DNA from: Celeribacter persicus
Lineage (GTDB): Bacteria; Pseudomonadota; Alphaproteobacteria; Rhodobacterales; Rhodobacteraceae
Direction of reading: 5' to 3'
Assembly (NCBI RefSeq): GCF_003050785.1
Contig: NZ_QAOH01000004.1
Coordinates: forward strand, 62,001-126,000
Length of the DNA stretch: 64,000 nucleotides
Below, in pieces: positions 62,043 to 64,000 of this stretch. The notes beneath the pieces were generated by a model. That model had not been told where the DNA came from and searched no databases. It worked only from the letters and a program-made list of their open reading frames with translations. The number at the start of each line of letters is the position of its first letter. Within the stretch, counting starts at the first letter, position 1. The position numbers and the translations under genes are program-made.

Positions 62043-63491
62043 ATGTCCGATCCCCAGTCCGCCGCCAAACCTGTCGTTACCCGCATCGCCCCCTCGCCCA
62101 CCGGCGACATGCATATCGGCACCGCCCGGACGGCGCTGTTCTCATGGCTCTATGCCCGTGGACGTGGCGGCAAGTTCCTCCTGCGGATCGAGGACACGGA
62201 CCGGGTGCGCTCAACGGAAAGCGCGACGAAGGGTATTCTCGAAGGCATGGCGTGGCTCGGGCTCGATTACGATGGCGAGGCAGTGAGCCAGTTCGAACGC
62301 GCGGAGCGGCATGCCGAAGTGGCCCGCGAGATGCTTGCGGCGGGCAAGGCCTATAAATGCTTCTCCACGCAGGAGGAAATCGAAGCCTTCCGTGAAGAGG
62401 CCCGCGCCAGGAAGGAAAGCACACTGTTCCGCTCGCCCTGGCGCGATGCGGACCCGTCCACTTACCCGGACGCCCCCTACGTGATCCGGATGAAAGCCCC
62501 GCGCGAGGGCGTCACCGTGGTGAAAGACCGGGTGCAGGGCGACGTGACCTTTAAAAACGACCAACTCGACGACATGATCCTGTTACGTTCGGATGGGACA
62601 CCGACTTACATGCTGGCTGTGGTGGTGGACGATCAGGATATGGGCGTGACCCATGTGATCCGCGGGGACGATCACCTCGCCAATGCCGCGCGTCAGATGA
62701 TGATCTACGAGGCGATGGGATGGCCGATACCGATCTACGCCCATATCCCGCTGATTTTCGGGCCGGACGGCAAGAAAATGTCGAAACGTCACGGCGCGGT
62801 CGGTGTGAAGGAATATCAGGCCATGGGCTATCCGGCGGCAGGCATGCGCAACTATCTCGCGCGGCTCGGCTGGTCGCATGGCGATGACGAATTCTTCACC
62901 GACGAGCAGGCAAAAGCCTGGTTCGACCTCGATGGAATCAACAAGGCCCCGGCACGGTTCGACACCAAGAAACTCGAAAATATCTGCGGTCAGCATATCG
63001 CGATCATGGCGGATGCTGAAATCTTGAGCGAAATCGACGGGTACCTTGAGGCGGCGGGTGAACCCGCCCTGTCTTCACAGCAAAAAGAGCGGCTGGGCGC
63101 GGCGCTCGAAAGCGTCAAGGGGGCGAGCAAGACCTACCCGCAACTTCTTGAAAAAGCACGATTTGCATTGGTGTCCCGCCCAGTGGACATGGATGAAAAA
63201 GCACAAAAACAACTGGGGTCTGTATCCAACGGTATACTGGAAGAATTGACGCCGCACCTGCAAAGTGCTAGCTGGGAGCGCGACGCATTGGAGGAGGCCG
63301 TCGGTCGTGTAATGGAAGCCATGGAGATCGGGTTCGGCAAGGTTGCCGGTCCCTTGAGATCCGCTCTTGCAGGCCGCGCAGTCACTCCGAGTGTGCTCGA
63401 CATGATGCTGGTGCTTGGGCGCGAGGAAAGCCTTGCCCGGATCGGCGATTTCATGGCGCTCAGCGCAGAGGCGGCGTCGAAAGAGGAGTGA
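62043..63491 (+). CDS. gltX: Glutamyl-tRNA synthetase
   Basis: 482 residues from [16 protein letters not shown]. Class I synthetase: HIGH-type [17 protein letters not shown] near 18-34, KMSKS-type [17 protein letters not shown] near 244-260, and the acceptor-binding domain [17 protein letters not shown]. In Rhodobacterales this enzyme may charge both tRNA-Glu and tRNA-Gln (non-discriminating), since such genomes often lack GlnRS; the sequence alone does not show it. A long in-frame reading upstream of 62043 overlaps comEC and is rejected. Confidence 0.95.
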   Translation: MSDPQSAAKPVVTRIAPSPTGDMHIGTARTALFSWLYARGRGGKFLLRIEDTDRVRSTESATKGILEGMAWLGLDYDGEAVSQFERAERHAEVAREMLAAGKAYKCFSTQEEIEAFREEARARKESTLFRSPWRDADPSTYPDAPYVIRMKAPREGVTVVKDRVQGDVTFKNDQLDDMILLRSDGTPTYMLAVVVDDQDMGVTHVIRGDDHLANAARQMMIYEAMGWPIPIYAHIPLIFGPDGKKMSKRHGAVGVKEYQAMGYPAAGMRNYLARLGWSHGDDEFFTDEQAKAWFDLDGINKAPARFDTKKLENICGQHIAIMADAEILSEIDGYLEAAGEPALSSQQKERLGAALESVKGASKTYPQLLEKARFALVSRPVDMDEKAQKQLGSVSNGILEELTPHLQSASWERDALEEAVGRVMEAMEIGFGKVAGPLRSALAGRAVTPSVLDMMLVLGREESLARIGDFMALSAEAASKEE

Positions 63492-63530
63492 CCGGGGCGT
63501 TTCAGAGACGGTCACGCGCGAAATTCAGAC

Positions 63531-63594
63531 CGGAACACCCGTTCCGGCCAGGGTCCTGTTCCCACGGCTGCGCCTTTAACGCTCCGGGAACAGG
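63531..63594 (+). promoter_or_regulatory. Two hairpins in the gltA leader
   Basis: CCGGAAC-ACC-GTTCCGG at 63531-63547 and CCTGTTCCC (63555-63563) pairing with GGGAACAGG (63586-63594). They lie 148-211 bases before the gltA start and 40-103 after the gltX stop. The first may end gltX transcripts (no T-run); the second may be part of the gltA leader. The shared GGAAC element is unexplained. Confidence 0.4.
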
Positions 63595-63741
63595 GTCAGA
63601 ATTGGTTCCTCCCGGCACTCGGGACGGGGCAAAGCCAAGACGGTGTCCGGGATCCGCCCGGGCGTCCGCGTGACCACCAGCGGATCTTCCGCCGCCTGCA
63701 AAAGCAGTGCGGGGAACGAACCGCCAACCGAAGGAACGACC

Positions 63742-64000
63742 ATGGCAGACACTCAGAAGACTGCGACCCTGACGCTCGACGGAAACACTTACGAGCTTCC
63801 CGTCCTTTCCCCCACCGAAGGACCCGACGTCATCGACATCCGCAAGCTCTACGGCCAGGCTGATGTGTTCACCTTTGACCCGGGCTTCACCTCCACCGCC
63901 GCTTGCGAAAGCTCGATCACCTTTATCGACGGCGAAGAAGGCGTGTTGCTGCACCGCGGTTACACCATCGCCGATCTGGCCGAAAAATCCCACTTCCTCG
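63742..64000 (+). CDS. gltA: Citrate synthase, N-terminal part (runs off the window)
   Basis: 86 residues are visible from MADTQKTATLTLDGNTYELPV to the window edge. DVIDIRKLYGQADVFTFDPGFTSTAACESSITFIDGEEGVLLHRGYTIADLAEKS is the typical start of type II (hexameric, NADH-sensitive) citrate synthases. The active-site residues lie outside. AAGGAACGACC precedes the ATG. Transcribed after gltX with a 250-bp gap holding two hairpins. Confidence 0.93.
   Translation, partial: MADTQKTATLTLDGNTYELPVLSPTEGPDVIDIRKLYGQADVFTFDPGFTSTAACESSITFIDGEEGVLLHRGYTIADLAEKSHFL

Overview
The window reads as a stretch of chromosome from an alphaproteobacterium of the order Rhodobacterales (Roseobacter-type). The evidence is gene content and order: aroA-cmk-rpsA-ihfB-lapA-trpF-trpB, miaB-phoH-ybeY-corC-lnt-metK with a SAM/SAH riboswitch in front of metK (a class known only from Rhodobacterales), irr divergent from fabA-fabB-fabI, trpG-trpD and trpC-moaC-moeA-lexA-comEC-gltX-gltA, a lexA operator of the GAAC-N7-GAAC type, and a dicarboxylate TRAP transporter with its two-component system. 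DNA is GC-rich throughout, except for lower-GC patches in a KAP ATPase gene and in a transposon scar.

Layout. 0-8 kb: the start of a ZIP metal transporter, a lactate dehydrogenase with an inverted repeat in its promoter, an MFS permease, rplY, pth and small conserved genes, then an unusual set of a membrane-bound LuxR-type protein and two secreted proteins with long aspartate-rich tails. 8-13 kb: trpB, trpF, lapA, ihfB, rpsA. 13-17 kb: an accessory insert (KAP ATPase, BLUF light sensor, nitroreductase, capsule-type glycosyltransferase) separating rpsA from cmk-aroA. 17-29 kb: cmk, aroA, trmB, a DMT permease, queF, a macro-domain protein, metK, lnt, corC, ybeY, phoH, two secreted proteins sharing a domain, miaB. 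29-38 kb: a possible glycosyltransferase, an FKBP, a Cys-rich protein, a ferredoxin reductase-like flavoprotein, tag, irr, fabABI, a GMC oxidoreductase and a Cys-rich membrane protein.

38.8-41.9 kb is a transposon scar: an IS66 tnpB remnant, a two-part antitoxin-like gene in the place where IS66 tnpC would be, an IS3 remnant, and an IS630 element with recognisable ends. The IS3 and IS630 transposase genes, from unrelated families, carry the same 43-bp hairpin segment at the point where the reading frame breaks. This is the most unusual signal in the window.

41.9-57 kb: a YibQ-type polysaccharide deacetylase, trpG-trpD, then 11 kb of accessory genes (dctM-dctQ-dctP, a membrane protein/Xre pair, a second dctP, dctR-dctS, a P450) before trpC. 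The DctR-like regulator lacks the Walker A lysine and the GAFTGA loop. 57-64 kb: moaC, moeA, lexA with three operator half-sites, comEC, gltX and the start of gltA. A short motif with core GAGTATTT recurs at gene 3' ends in at least five places. No tRNA, rRNA or CRISPR array was seen.
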